Below, in pieces: positions 17,044 through 25,182 of a stretch of 40,356 nucleotides of DNA. Numbering within the stretch: position 1 is the stretch's first letter; every line of letters begins with the position of its first letter. Source of the stretch: CAYVHU01 sp964451415 (GTDB lineage: Bacteria > Pseudomonadota > Alphaproteobacteria > Rhodospirillales > Magnetovibrionaceae). Position numbers and translations under genes: made by a program. Below the pieces are notes generated by a model that saw nothing but the letters and a program-made list of their open reading frames with translations, made no database searches and had not been told where the DNA came from. The stretch lies in the NCBI GenBank assembly GCA_964451415.1, contig CAYVHU010000019.1:1-40356 (forward strand), read 5' to 3'.

Positions 17044-17283
17044 ATGAAAATCAGTGAAATTGCCCGAGTTCAGGAATATTTGCGTACTTCCCTATCCAAC
17101 AACCGCGTCGTGATCAACCCGCCCGTAAAAGCCGGTGCGCCGGTCGAAGTCTATATTGGCGATGAATTTGTCGGTGTCCTGCACCGCGACGAAGACGAGG
17201 GTGAGGTCTCCTATTCCTTGGTCATGACCATCTTGGAAATGGATCTTCCGTCCATCGCCGATGTGCCGTTGATCGGAAGCTGA
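17044..17283 (+). CDS. DUF3126 family protein
   Basis: The 79-residue protein typical of alphaproteobacteria begins KISEIARVQEYLRT and carries VEVYIGDEFVGVLHRDEDEGEVSY. It has no signal peptide or membrane segment and the function is unknown. ATG 17044 fits the family start; a GTG at 17014 would add ten residues. The 96 bases before it show no clear promoter. It is followed within 8 bases by the YgiQ gene. Confidence 0.85.
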   Translation: MKISEIARVQEYLRTSLSNNRVVINPPVKAGAPVEVYIGDEFVGVLHRDEDEGEVSYSLVMTILEMDLPSIADVPLIGS

Positions 17284-17291
17284 ACTGGGGG

Positions 17292-19358
17292 GTGACGGTG
17301 TCCCCTGTCATGACCGGGACGAAAGATATTTTTTCCTATCGTCCTTTTTGGGCGCACCGTTTTGGCGTTGCACCCTTCCTGCCCATGAGCCGTGCGGAAA
17401 TGGACGTGCTGGGGTGGGATTCGTGCGACGTGATTCTGGTCACCGGCGACGCCTACGTGGACCATCCCAGCTTCGGCATGGCCATTGTCGGACGTGTTTT
17501 GGAAGCACAGGGTTTTCGTGTCGGCATCATCGCCCAGCCCGACTGGTCCAGTGCCGAGGCTTTCAAGGTGCTTGGCCCGCCGAACCTTTTTTGGGGCGTG
17601 ACGGCGGGCAACATGGATTCCATGGTCAACCGCTACACCGCCGATCACAAGTTGCGCCATAACGACAGCTACACGCCCAACGACGAAGGCGGAAAACGCC
17701 CGGATCGCGCCGTGATCGTTTATGCGCAACGGTGTCGTGAAGCGTACAAAGAGGTGCCCATCGTGATCGGCGGGATCGAGGCCTCGCTGCGGCGCATCGC
17801 ACACTATGATTACTGGTCGGACAAGGTGCGCCGCTCGGTCCTTGTGGACAGCAAGGCGGACGTTTTGCTGTACGGCAATGCCGAACGCGCCATCGTCGAT
17901 ATCGCGCACCGCAGCGCCCGGGGGGAGGCTCCCAAAGACATGCATGACGTGCGTGGTGCGGCCTTCATGGTCGGCGGCGCGCCGGAAGGCTACCGGGAAC
18001 TGGACATGCGCGATCCGGACGCGGTTGAAAAACCGGGCGCGGACGCCGAGCACACGATCTTGCGCCTGCCAGGCTATGATGAGGTGCGCGCAAAACCTTA
18101 TCTTTATGCCCAGGCCTCACGCGTGTTGCATCTGGAAAGCAACGCAAGCAATGCACGACGTCTGATCCAGGACCAGGGCGGCCGCGATGTGATGCTGGGT
18201 CTGCCGCCGGTGCCGCTCACCACGAAGGAAATGGACGGCGTTTACGCCTTGCCCTTTGCGCGGGCGCCGCACCCTGATTACGGCGATGCGCGCATTGCCG
18301 CGTGGGAGATGATCCGCTTTTCCATCAACATCATGCGCGGCTGTTTCGGCGGCTGTACCTTTTGTTCCATCACCGAACACGAAGGCCGCGTGGTGCAAAA
18401 TCGATCGGAAGAGTCTATTTTGCGCGAAATCGAGGACATCCGTGACAAGGTCAAGGGCTTTACCGGTCAAATCTCGGATCTGGGCGGACCGACGGCGAAC
18501 ATGTATCGCTTGGCGTGTCGGGACGACAAAATTCAGGCCGTCTGTCGCCGCTTGTCGTGCGTTTATCCCGAGATTTGCAAAAACCTGAATACCGACCACG
18601 AACCCCTGATCCAGCTTTATCGCAAGGCGCGCGGCATTGAAGGGGTGAAGAAAATCTCCATCGCCTCCGGTTTGCGTTACGACTTGGCGGTGAAAAGTCC
18701 CAAGTACGTCAAGGAACTGGTGACGCACCACGTCGGCGGCTACCTGAAAATCGCTCCGGAACACACCGAAGCGGGACCGCTGTCCAAAATGATGAAGCCC
18801 GGCATCGGCACCTATGACCGCTTTAAGCAGATGTTCGATCAGACGGCGAAACGTGCGGGCAAGAAATATTATGTGATCCCGTATTTTATCGCCGCGCACC
18901 CCGGCACCACCGACGAAGACATGATGAATTTGGCCATGTGGCTGAAACGGAACAACCTGCGCGCCGATCAGGTGCAGACGCATCTGCCTTCGCCCATGTC
19001 TTTGGCGGCGGCCATGTATTATTCCGAACGCAATCCCCTAAAGCCCATCTTTGAAAACGGCGGTGAAGTGGTGCGCACCGCCAAGGGGCTGCGCCAGCGC
19101 CGCCTGCACAAGGCGTTCTTGCGCTATCACGACGCCAACAACTGGCCGATGATCCGCGAGGCCCTGAAAAAAATGGGCCGTGCCGATCTGATCGGACCAT
19201 CCAAAAAGCATCTGGTGCCTTCATGGCAGCCCCGGGGGACGGGGTCTCAGAGCGGCGAAGGCACGCGCAAGCCCGCCGGGCAGAAATTCTTCACCCAGCA
19301 GGCCGGGAAAGGCCGTCGCGCGAAACCAAAACCGTCTAATCCGAAGCGTTCGCGCTGA
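17292..19358 (+). CDS. YgiQ-family radical SAM protein
   Basis: The 688-residue protein has the YgiQ N-terminal domain (PFLPMSRAEMDVLGWDSCDV, GDAYVDHPSFG), then a radical SAM core with the CX3CX2C cluster site CFGGCTFC at about residues 350-357, followed by the DUF3362-like C-terminal part and a basic tail. The reaction is unknown. GTG 17292 follows the DUF3126 stop by 8 bases; GTG 17298 and ATG 17310 (MTGTKDIFSYRPFW, where homology starts) are alternatives, and a GGGGGG run serves as ribosome site. Its end overlaps the convergent flavoprotein by 23 bases. Confidence 0.9.
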   Translation: MTVSPVMTGTKDIFSYRPFWAHRFGVAPFLPMSRAEMDVLGWDSCDVILVTGDAYVDHPSFGMAIVGRVLEAQGFRVGIIAQPDWSSAEAFKVLGPPNLFWGVTAGNMDSMVNRYTADHKLRHNDSYTPNDEGGKRPDRAVIVYAQRCREAYKEVPIVIGGIEASLRRIAHYDYWSDKVRRSVLVDSKADVLLYGNAERAIVDIAHRSARGEAPKDMHDVRGAAFMVGGAPEGYRELDMRDPDAVEKPGADAEHTILRLPGYDEVRAKPYLYAQASRVLHLESNASNARRLIQDQGGRDVMLGLPPVPLTTKEMDGVYALPFARAPHPDYGDARIAAWEMIRFSINIMRGCFGGCTFCSITEHEGRVVQNRSEESILREIEDIRDKVKGFTGQISDLGGPTANMYRLACRDDKIQAVCRRLSCVYPEICKNLNTDHEPLIQLYRKARGIEGVKKISIASGLRYDLAVKSPKYVKELVTHHVGGYLKIAPEHTEAGPLSKMMKPGIGTYDRFKQMFDQTAKRAGKKYYVIPYFIAAHPGTTDEDMMNLAMWLKRNNLRADQVQTHLPSPMSLAAAMYYSERNPLKPIFENGGEVVRTAKGLRQRRLHKAFLRYHDANNWPMIREALKKMGRADLIGPSKKHLVPSWQPRGTGSQSGEGTRKPAGQKFFTQQAGKGRRAKPKPSNPKRSR

Positions 19359-20559
19359 GATAACGGGCCACGGCCTCGCCCGCCCACCTGCCGCTGGCCA
19401 GACACGCACTCAGCAGATAGCCGCCGGTGGGGGCTTCCCAATCGAGCATTTCCCCCGCTACCCACATGTTGGACAGGGCCTTGAGTTGCAGGCCCGCGTC
19501 CACCTGATCGAAGCGCACGCCGCCGGCGGAACTGATGGCCTCCGCAATGGGGCGCGGGCGGATCAAGGCGAGGGGGACGGCCTTGATCGTAGCGGCGAGG
19601 TGCGCTGGGTCCTTGAAGATTTGCGCATCCGCCCCTTCGCGCAACAGCCCCGCCTTGAGGCCGAAAATGCCCACCGTGCGTTTAAGATGCGTGGCGACGG
19701 ATTTCTTGCCGCGCGGTTTGGAAAGACGTTGCGTTAAATCCGCAAGGCTGCGATTTGGCGCAAGGTCGATGGTGAGGGTCGCCGCACCGTCCTTTTCGAT
19801 GGCCTCGCGCAAGGGGGCGGACAGCGTGTAAACCGGCCCGCCCTCGATCCCTGTTTGCGTGATCGTGGTGTCGCCCGATGCGTGGTGCCCCTGAAAATGC
19901 AAGGTGACGCCCTTTAAGGGCTGGCCCTCGAAGCGCTGTGCGAAATGAGCGCTCCATGTGACATCGAAGCCGCAGTTTGCGGGCTTCAAGGGCGCTATGG
20001 CGACGCCTGAGGCCTCCAGCATGGGAACCCAGGCCGCGTCGGAACCGAGCTTTGGCCAGCTTGCTCCGCCCAGCGCCAAAACGGTCGCTTTTGGACGCAC
20101 CACCACGGGGCCCTTGGGCGTGGAAAACGTGAGCGCTCCGCCTTCGTCCCAGCCCGTCCAGCGGTGGCGGGCATGGATGGTGACGCCGTGTGCGCGCAGA
20201 CGTCTGAGCCACGCGCGCAGCAAGGGCGCGGCCTTGAAATCCTGGGGAAAGACGCGGTTTGATGTGCCGGTGAAGGTCTCCACGCCCAGATCGCGCGCCC
20301 AAGTGCGAATGGCGTCCGGCGGAAAAGCGCTCAGGATCGGGCTCAGGTTTTGTGTGGCGGGGCCGTAACGGGTGAGAAAATCGCTGAACGGCTCCGCATG
20401 GGTCAGGTTCAGCCCGCCCTTGCCCGCCATCAGGAACTTGCGGCCCGGCGATGGCTGGGCGTCGAACACATCCACTTTGATGCCGTGGACCGAGAGCGCC
20501 TGCGCCGCCATCAACCCGGCCGGACCGCCGCCGATAATTGCTACGTATAATTCAAGCAC
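19336..20559 (-). CDS. YhiN/HI0933-type FAD-dependent oxidoreductase (TIGR03862-like)
   Basis: The 407-residue flavoprotein has the dinucleotide-binding motif AIIGGGPAGLMAAQAL (residues 7-22), the family motif GRKFLMAGKGGLNLTH, ALGGASWPKLGSDA, and a C-terminal FAD contact GEMLDWEAPTGGYLLSACLA. The reaction is not known for the family. The start is GTG at 20557-20559, overlapping the end of the upstream LtrA gene by 8 bases, so translation is probably coupled. The tail overlaps the convergent YgiQ gene. Confidence 0.88.
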   Translation of the reverse strand: MLELYVAIIGGGPAGLMAAQALSVHGIKVDVFDAQPSPGRKFLMAGKGGLNLTHAEPFSDFLTRYGPATQNLSPILSAFPPDAIRTWARDLGVETFTGTSNRVFPQDFKAAPLLRAWLRRLRAHGVTIHARHRWTGWDEGGALTFSTPKGPVVVRPKATVLALGGASWPKLGSDAAWVPMLEASGVAIAPLKPANCGFDVTWSAHFAQRFEGQPLKGVTLHFQGHHASGDTTITQTGIEGGPVYTLSAPLREAIEKDGAATLTIDLAPNRSLADLTQRLSKPRGKKSVATHLKRTVGIFGLKAGLLREGADAQIFKDPAHLAATIKAVPLALIRPRPIAEAISSAGGVRFDQVDAGLQLKALSNMWVAGEMLDWEAPTGGYLLSACLASGRWAGEAVARYLSANASD

Positions 20560-21667
20560 GACGCACCCTCATCACGCCGAGCACGGCGTAGACAATGAAA
20601 GCGCCGCTCATAGCCACGACGATCAAAAGCGCGCTGTTGGCCAGAAATAGCGCGACGGCGGCGACAATCGCGACGGCGAGGCCTTCCAGAAAAACGCGCC
20701 ACAATTCTTCTTGTTCTGCGTAAACATGTTGGAAAATCGACACCGGAACCAAAATGCACGCCAGCGCAAGGGCGGCCAGAAGGCGGTGATCGGCGAGAGC
20801 GATTTCGGGATGAATGCCGAAGCCGATCACGTTGGCCAAAATCGACATGCCCGCATAGACGAACAAATGGCCGTAGATGATGGTATGGCCCGCGCCCAGT
20901 TTTTTCCCTGTGACGATTTCTTCGATGATATCGAAATACACCCACCACAGGGCGGCAATCATGACGAAGCCCGCCCCGCCTGCGAGAAGCTGGTCGAGGT
21001 TCCAGTTCGCGGCGTTCAAGGACATGGAAAGATTGACCACCGATTCCCCTAGCACGATGATGGCGAACAGGGCGTATCGTTCGGGCAGGTGGTGGGACTC
21101 GACGGGCATGTTTTTCAGCCGCGCGCGTCCCAGCAGCGGCACCGCCAGATCGAAGGCGATGCCCGCGTACAGCACCACGTATTTCCAATCATTGTCGAAC
21201 AAAAGCGACGACAGGCTGATGGCAACGCCGATGGCAAATCCGATCCCGAGATAAAGGCTGACGGCGCGATTTTCCGGACACAGGTGCGCCGCGCGCAGAT
21301 ACATCAAGACCAGAACACCGCGAAACGCGACATAGGACAGCAAGAAGCCTTTGTAGTTGGGATCGAAATCGGGATTGATGAACACCGACAGCGATATGGC
21401 GCACACCATCTGGATCAAGGTGAGTACGCGCTGCACGCTATCGGTGGTCTCGAAACGGTTGGTGAACAAGGTGTATCCGGTCCACGCCCACCATACCGGC
21501 ACGATGATGAGGACGAATTTTAAATACATCATCGCCGCAATATGCCCGCCATGCGCTTCGCCCAGAACGTCGGTGGTCTTGGTGATGGCGACGACGAAAA
21601 TCAGGTCGAAAAACAACTCCAGCCAGGTCGTCTTGCGCGGCGCGTCGTCCATATGAATTCCTTGCAA
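20552..21667 (-). CDS. Low temperature requirement protein A (LtrA) family membrane protein
   Basis: The 371-residue polytopic protein begins with the LtrA hallmark TTWLELFFDLIFVVAIT, and carries HLPERYALFAIIVLGESVV, the central family motif, then about ten hydrophobic segments in total. LtrA was named from cold-sensitive Listeria mutants; its biochemical role is unknown. ATG 21667 or ATG 21652 can be the start; homology begins near the second. It lies upstream of, and overlaps, the flavoprotein gene. It is the last core gene before the accessory block. Confidence 0.88.
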   Translation of the reverse strand: MQGIHMDDAPRKTTWLELFFDLIFVVAITKTTDVLGEAHGGHIAAMMYLKFVLIIVPVWWAWTGYTLFTNRFETTDSVQRVLTLIQMVCAISLSVFINPDFDPNYKGFLLSYVAFRGVLVLMYLRAAHLCPENRAVSLYLGIGFAIGVAISLSSLLFDNDWKYVVLYAGIAFDLAVPLLGRARLKNMPVESHHLPERYALFAIIVLGESVVNLSMSLNAANWNLDQLLAGGAGFVMIAALWWVYFDIIEEIVTGKKLGAGHTIIYGHLFVYAGMSILANVIGFGIHPEIALADHRLLAALALACILVPVSIFQHVYAEQEELWRVFLEGLAVAIVAAVALFLANSALLIVVAMSGAFIVYAVLGVMRVRRA

Positions 21668-21705
21668 TACGGCCCAATTGTCGGGGCGTAGATATTGGTG
21701 TTGTC

Positions 21706-22884
21706 TCAGCCTGTGATCGGCTCTGTTCCCTTGATCAGAATATCGAGATATTTCTGATACGCGAAGATTTTGTTGCGTTCTTTTCCGGTTGTCTCACGCA
21801 CAATGCCCAAGGTTGCAAGTGTTCCCAGAGAGCGCAAGACGGTTGGCAGGGAAACGTTGCATCCCTCTTTGATTTTACGTGTATTGGCGACGGGGTGATG
21901 CTGCAAATATCGGTGGATCGACAAGGTGGCCGATGTCGATTTTCCGGATTTTTCAATGCTGGAGCGATCTGCTTTAAATAAAGCCATGATCTCTTGTGCT
22001 GTGTCTGTTGCCTGTGTGGCCGTGTCAATCACGCCGTTCAGGAAGAATTTAATCCAGCTTTCCCAGTCGCCGGTTTCCCTGACAGATTGCAAGTGATCAT
22101 AATATTCCTGTCGGTTGGCTCTGAAATAGAGGCTTAGATAAAGCAGGGGTTCTTTTAAAACACCCTCCATGCAGAGAATGAAGGTAATGAGCAATCGCCC
22201 CAGACGGCCATTGCCATCAAGAAAGGGATGGATGGTCTCGAATTGCACATGCGCCAATGCCACCTTGATCAAAATGGGCAATTTGACGTCTTCATTGTGG
22301 AGGAATTTCTCGAACGCATCCAGACACTCCATAAGCCGTTCAGGCGGAGGCGGTACAAAGCGGGCATTGCCGGGACGTGAGCCGCCAATCCAGTTTTGTG
22401 AGGTCCGAAACGCACCGGGTTGCTTGTGCCCTCCCCTTGTGTTGGCCATCAATTTTGCATGAATTTCACGGATCAGGCGCAAGGACAATGGAAGTTCCTT
22501 GAGCCGCTCAAGGCCATAGTTTAGGGCTGACACATAACAGGAGACTTCCGTGACATCATCCATCGGCACACCGGGAACTTCGTTCGTTTCCAGCAAAAGA
22601 AGATCGGAAAGTGAGGATTGCGTACCTTCAATTTGCGATGACAGCACAGCTTCCTTGCGGACATACATGTAAATGAACACGGAAGGATCGGGCAAAACCA
22701 TGCTCATCCCATCCAGACGACCGATTGCGGTGTTTGCCTGATCAAGAAGCGGATAGAGGTCCTCCATTTCCAGAGGGGGAACAGGAGGCAGATTCTTGGG
22801 GATATAGGCCGAATAACGCTCACCGCGTGTGACGGCGCAATCTACAAACAGTCCGATGCGCTCTTTTTTCTGCCCAGGGCCCAT
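21706..22884 (-). CDS. Fic-domain protein (predicted AMPylase) with C-terminal winged helix
   Basis: The 392-residue protein has an N-terminal Fic_N region with the inhibitory helix motif SSQIEG (residues 82-87; S/T-x-x-x-E-G type, class II), and the full Fic motif HPFLDGNGRLGR (219-230) with catalytic His219. The C-terminal wHTH (about 325-385; KIKEGCNVSLPTVLRSLGTLATLGIV) resembles DNA-binding domains. Such proteins transfer AMP from ATP to hydroxyl side chains; the target is unknown. The wHTH plus palindromes over the promoter suggest autoregulation (inference). No antitoxin partner gene is adjacent, consistent with the built-in inhibitory helix. Confidence 0.9.
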   Translation of the reverse strand: MGPGQKKERIGLFVDCAVTRGERYSAYIPKNLPPVPPLEMEDLYPLLDQANTAIGRLDGMSMVLPDPSVFIYMYVRKEAVLSSQIEGTQSSLSDLLLLETNEVPGVPMDDVTEVSCYVSALNYGLERLKELPLSLRLIREIHAKLMANTRGGHKQPGAFRTSQNWIGGSRPGNARFVPPPPERLMECLDAFEKFLHNEDVKLPILIKVALAHVQFETIHPFLDGNGRLGRLLITFILCMEGVLKEPLLYLSLYFRANRQEYYDHLQSVRETGDWESWIKFFLNGVIDTATQATDTAQEIMALFKADRSSIEKSGKSTSATLSIHRYLQHHPVANTRKIKEGCNVSLPTVLRSLGTLATLGIVRETTGKERNKIFAYQKYLDILIKGTEPITG

Positions 22885-22903
22885 GACTAACGTTTTTCCA
22901 CAT

Positions 22904-22929
22904 TTCGTTATTTATATAAAAATAACGAA
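22904..22929. promoter_or_regulatory. Perfect 10-bp inverted repeat over the fic -10 region
   Basis: Arms TTCGTTATTT/AAATAACGAA are separated by ATATAA, 20 bases before the fic start codon. It overlaps the predicted -10 (TATTTT, 22919-22924 on the minus strand). A repressor operator is the best reading. Confidence 0.55.
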
Positions 22930-22947
22930 CGGGGATGAAACATGCAA
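22919..22947 (-). promoter_or_regulatory. Candidate fic promoter
   Basis: Minus strand: -35 TTGCAT (22942-22947), 17-base spacer, -10 TATTTT (22919-22924). Matches are moderate. It lies between the two palindromes. Confidence 0.4.
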
Positions 22948-22953
22948 GGGCCT

Positions 22954-22982
22954 AACTAACGTAATTGTAAATTATGTTAGTT
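22954..22982. repeat. Second palindrome upstream of fic (13-bp arms)
   Basis: AACTAACGTAATT is followed by GTA and a near-exact reverse complement (12 of 13 paired). ACTAACG also occurs at 22886-22892, next to the fic start codon. It could be a second operator or an insertion scar at the edge of the transposase remnant. Confidence 0.5.
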
Positions 22983-23091
22983 GCCGGACTCATGACCTTT
23001 GATGCCCTGTTCGCGACGATTGCCCCGTTGCGTGATATGGTGGGGTGTGCCGGGAATAACGATGCGTGCGATGCGAGCCATAGGGGAGTCT
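22977..23091 (-). pseudogene. REP-associated (Y1/IS200-like) transposase, N-terminal remnant, left copy
   Basis: From ATG 23079-23081, the minus strand encodes MARIARIVIPGTPHHITQRG then NRRE, the characteristic start of REP-associated tyrosine transposases. After that it diverges and stops at 22977. Only about 24 residues match, and the catalytic HUH and Tyr are missing. Bases 23009-23091 are repeated directly, about 87% identical by eye, at 27572-27654. Confidence 0.75.
23009..23091. repeat. 83-bp direct repeat, left copy
   Basis: Aligns without gaps to 27572-27654 with about ten differences, many of them silent in the transposase frame. It therefore looks like a diverged paralogous copy rather than a fresh target duplication. 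The pair brackets the accessory block. Confidence 0.8.
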
Positions 23092-23115
23092 ATGGCCGGA
23101 TGGGCGGTAGAATAA

Positions 23116-23176
23116 AGTAAACTGTCACTGTAATGTCACTGTAATGGTCACTGTCACTGTAATGGTCACTGTAATG
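23116..23176 (+). repeat. GTCACTGTAATG tandem array
   Basis: After AAAGTAAACT come GTCACTGTAAT, GTCACTGTAATG, a partial GTCACT, and two more GTCACTGTAATG units. The leading part matches the junction motif found at 24890, 25013 and 27523, the last one inverted. It lies 43 bases before the next gene. Confidence 0.85.
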
Positions 23177-23218
23177 AAAGTTCTGAAAGCAAAATAGCCA
23201 GCTAATCGGTAAATAACG

Positions 23219-23644
23219 ATGAAAAAATTTCTAAAAATTATATCCAGCGGACTCCGCTATTTAGTCTTCTTTATAAGCCTGATCTCCTTTGCTTCAATAA
23301 CGGAAGCTGGCGTGCTTAGATATGAATGTGTGATTAAGAAGGTATATGACGTTAACGATGCAGGAATGCTCGAAATATCAAGTTTCCAAAGTCAATTCGA
23401 AGGCAATAAGTTTTCCGTTTCACGGGAGACCGGAAAAATTGTTGGGCAGACATTAACCACCATCCTTTCAAAGAATACACGTGTAATAAATTATGGCTCA
23501 AAAGAAAACTCATTTAAGGCATTAGCCGAATTTGAAGGCCAGATTCAAGTAATAGAAATTCAGGAATTTAGAGAAGGCAATGAAAAACCATTCGTAGCAT
23601 CATCTATGGGCGGTGCCGGAATAGTCACGGGTATATGTAGGTAA
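23219..23644 (+). CDS. Hypothetical exported protein, family not recognised
   Basis: The 141-residue product is not recognised. A basic N-terminus (MKKFLKIISSGLRY) and hydrophobic LVFFISLISFASITEAG predict a signal peptide cleaved near residue 31. The mature part is about 110 residues, mixed beta-like, with Cys near each end (YECVIKK and GICR), so a disulfide is possible. It is AT-rich with AT-rich codon use, unlike the core genes, which suggests transfer. No good ribosome site precedes ATG 23219. A 22-bp palindrome follows six bases after the stop. Confidence 0.6.
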   Translation: MKKFLKIISSGLRYLVFFISLISFASITEAGVLRYECVIKKVYDVNDAGMLEISSFQSQFEGNKFSVSRETGKIVGQTLTTILSKNTRVINYGSKENSFKALAEFEGQIQVIEIQEFREGNEKPFVASSMGGAGIVTGICR

Positions 23645-23649
23645 GGAAT

Positions 23650-23671
23650 TACGGTGACATATGTCACCGTA
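23650..23671. repeat. Perfect 22-bp palindrome with the GTCACCGTA motif
   Basis: TACGGTGACAT is followed directly by its reverse complement, with no loop. The half-site TACGGTGACA equals the junction motif of the block. A short hairpin GCTCCT-TGCAC-AGGAGC (23672-23688) follows. There is no T-run, so a terminator is doubtful. Confidence 0.75.
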
Positions 23672-23698
23672 GCTCCTTGCACAGGAGCATTCTCGATA

Positions 23699-23727
23699 TT
23701 GATAATTGTCGCAAAATTAGATATACT
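23699..23727 (+). promoter_or_regulatory. Promoter of the Xre-RES toxin-antitoxin operon
   Basis: -35 TTGATA (23699-23704), 17-base spacer, -10 TATACT (23722-23727). Both differ from consensus by one base. The start point would be near 23734, which places the antitoxin start at ATG 23754 rather than TTG 23727. Confidence 0.7.
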
Positions 23728-23753
23728 TGGACAAATGTCTAGGGAAAAAAGAA

Positions 23754-24167
23754 ATGCCGACACTTCATCTTGTCGAGGGAACGCCGGCTCCTCCTGGCCA
23801 AATCTTCTCTGAAAAGGAGGTTCATGCCATGCAGCGAGCAACCATTAATTTGTTCGAGCGCTGGAATGTGCGTGACGATGAGGCTGCTATATTGCTTGGT
23901 GGAATCGCGCCGCGCACATATCAACGCTGGAAGACTGGAAAACTTGGACGTGCAGGACCGGATTTGGCTGCCCGATTGTCCAATCTTTTGGGAATTCATA
24001 AGGCGCTACGTTTGCTGTTTAAGGAATCCTCACGCGGTTACGGCTGGATCAAACGCCCGAATGATGTCTTTGCCGGTCGCTCGGCTCTCGACATCATGTT
24101 GGGCGGGCAGTTGACCGATTTGATGCGGGTGCGCCGTTATCTGGATGCACAGCGCGGTGCTTGGTGA
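23754..24167 (+). CDS. Xre/MbcA/ParS-type antitoxin
   Basis: The 137-residue antitoxin neutralises the RES toxin encoded next. The N-terminal Xre-like HTH (about residues 36-62; EAAILLGGIAPRTYQRWKTG) probably binds the operon promoter. The C-terminal DUF2384 domain (about 63-135; RLSNLLGIHKALRLLF, PNDVFAGRSALDIMLGG, RYLDAQRGAW) plugs the toxin active site in known complexes. ATG 23754 is set by AGGGA eight bases upstream and by the promoter position. Its stop overlaps the toxin start (TGATG), a typical coupled arrangement. Confidence 0.9.
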   Translation: MPTLHLVEGTPAPPGQIFSEKEVHAMQRATINLFERWNVRDDEAAILLGGIAPRTYQRWKTGKLGRAGPDLAARLSNLLGIHKALRLLFKESSRGYGWIKRPNDVFAGRSALDIMLGGQLTDLMRVRRYLDAQRGAW

Positions 24168-24862
24168 TGCCCCCATCGTCACGGGTCACGTGGCAATATC
24201 ACCGACTTATTAACTCGGCATATCCGCCCATCGATCTATTTGAGGATATTGCCGATCCGGCAGATTGGGCGTTGCTTGCAGCCGCTGAGAGTAAAACAAA
24301 CCCCAGGATTGCTGAAACCATTGGGAACCTGGATGCTGTTCCACCTGAGCATCGGGTCAGCGGGGCGGGCGCGTCTTACGTCATGGCTCCTTTTGTTCAC
24401 GCCAGCTTGGACAAGCCGGGTCGTTTTCATGACGGCACGTATGGTGCGTTCTACGGTGCCAACCAATATGAAACGGCTTTGTTTGAAACGCTCCACCACA
24501 CGGGACAGTTCTGTGCCGCCACCAATGAGGTTCCGGGTTGGATTGCAGATATGCGTGAGCTGGTTGGGGAAATTGACGCTGACCTGGTTGATATTCGAGG
24601 AAGCGGCTTTGACGACCTGCTGGCCCCAGACGACTACGCTTCATCGCAGGCTTTTGCCCGCACGATCAGGGATGCAGGCGACAATGGAATCGTTTATCCC
24701 AGCGTCCGTCATAGGGAGGGCGAATGCTTCGCCGCCTTTCGTCCCAATGTCATGAGAATACCAACCCAGGGTCGCCATATAACCTATCATTGGGATGGCA
24801 ATCGCATCGATATGATCCAGGACGTTTCAGATGACAATAAGGTCTATGAGATAGAAATGTGA
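24167..24862 (+). CDS. RES-domain toxin
   Basis: The 231-residue toxin belongs to the RES family; studied members degrade NAD+ or ADP-ribosylate a host enzyme. The Arg-Glu-Ser signature is visible: R86 (GRFHDGTYGAFYG), E102 (QYETALFE) and S179 (GIVYPSVRHREGE). The start is ATG 24167, one base inside the antitoxin stop; GTG 24164 is an alternative. The gene looks intact. Its last 82 coding bases plus 42 bases downstream are duplicated in tandem after the stop, leaving an untranslated copy of the C-terminus. Confidence 0.9.
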   Translation: MPPSSRVTWQYHRLINSAYPPIDLFEDIADPADWALLAAAESKTNPRIAETIGNLDAVPPEHRVSGAGASYVMAPFVHASLDKPGRFHDGTYGAFYGANQYETALFETLHHTGQFCAATNEVPGWIADMRELVGEIDADLVDIRGSGFDDLLAPDDYASSQAFARTIRDAGDNGIVYPSVRHREGECFAAFRPNVMRIPTQGRHITYHWDGNRIDMIQDVSDDNKVYEIEM

Positions 24863-25028
24863 ATAATGGGAATGACCGTAATTAATTGAGTAAACCGTCA
24901 CCGTAACCTATCATTGGGATGGCAATCGCATCGATATGATCCAGGACGTTTCAGATGGCAACAAGGTCTATGAGATAGAAATGTGAATAATGGGAATTAC
25001 GGTAATTAATTGAGTAAACTGTCACCGT
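24781..25028 (+). repeat. Tandem duplication (2 x 124 bp) of the RES 3' end
   Basis: Copy 1 is 24781-24904 and copy 2 is 24905-25028; they differ at about six positions. Each holds the RES C-terminal codons (from ITYHWDGNRID to the stop), then GTAATTAATTGAGTAAAC and GTCACCGT. Copy 2 has no start codon and is presumably not translated. Confidence 0.9.
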
Positions 25029-25182
25029 ATTTCACAAGGCAAGGGGGAAGATCAGAAAAAAACCTGAAAACCTGAGATCGGCGTAGCTTCTTGCGTAACA
25101 CCGGATGGCCCTCAGAATCAGAACCGTGAACTTGAAATACCGACTTCGCCAAATCCAAACCGATTGTGGTAATCTTGCCCAT
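25029..25182 (-). pseudogene. IS110-family transposase, N-terminal remnant, left copy
   Basis: From ATG 25182, the minus strand reads MGKITTIGLDLAKSVFQVHG and on to RRSQVFRFFSDLPPCLV, the N-terminus of IS110-family transposases including the first Asp of the DEDD site (GLDLAKS). It is cut after about 50 residues by TACGGTGACAGTTTACT. AAGGGAG remains as ribosome site. Part of it is repeated inverted on the right side of the retron. Confidence 0.85.

Noticed and set aside
23116..23176. CRISPR-like repeat
   Set aside because: Units of 11-12 bp are contiguous, without spacers; this is a simple tandem repeat.
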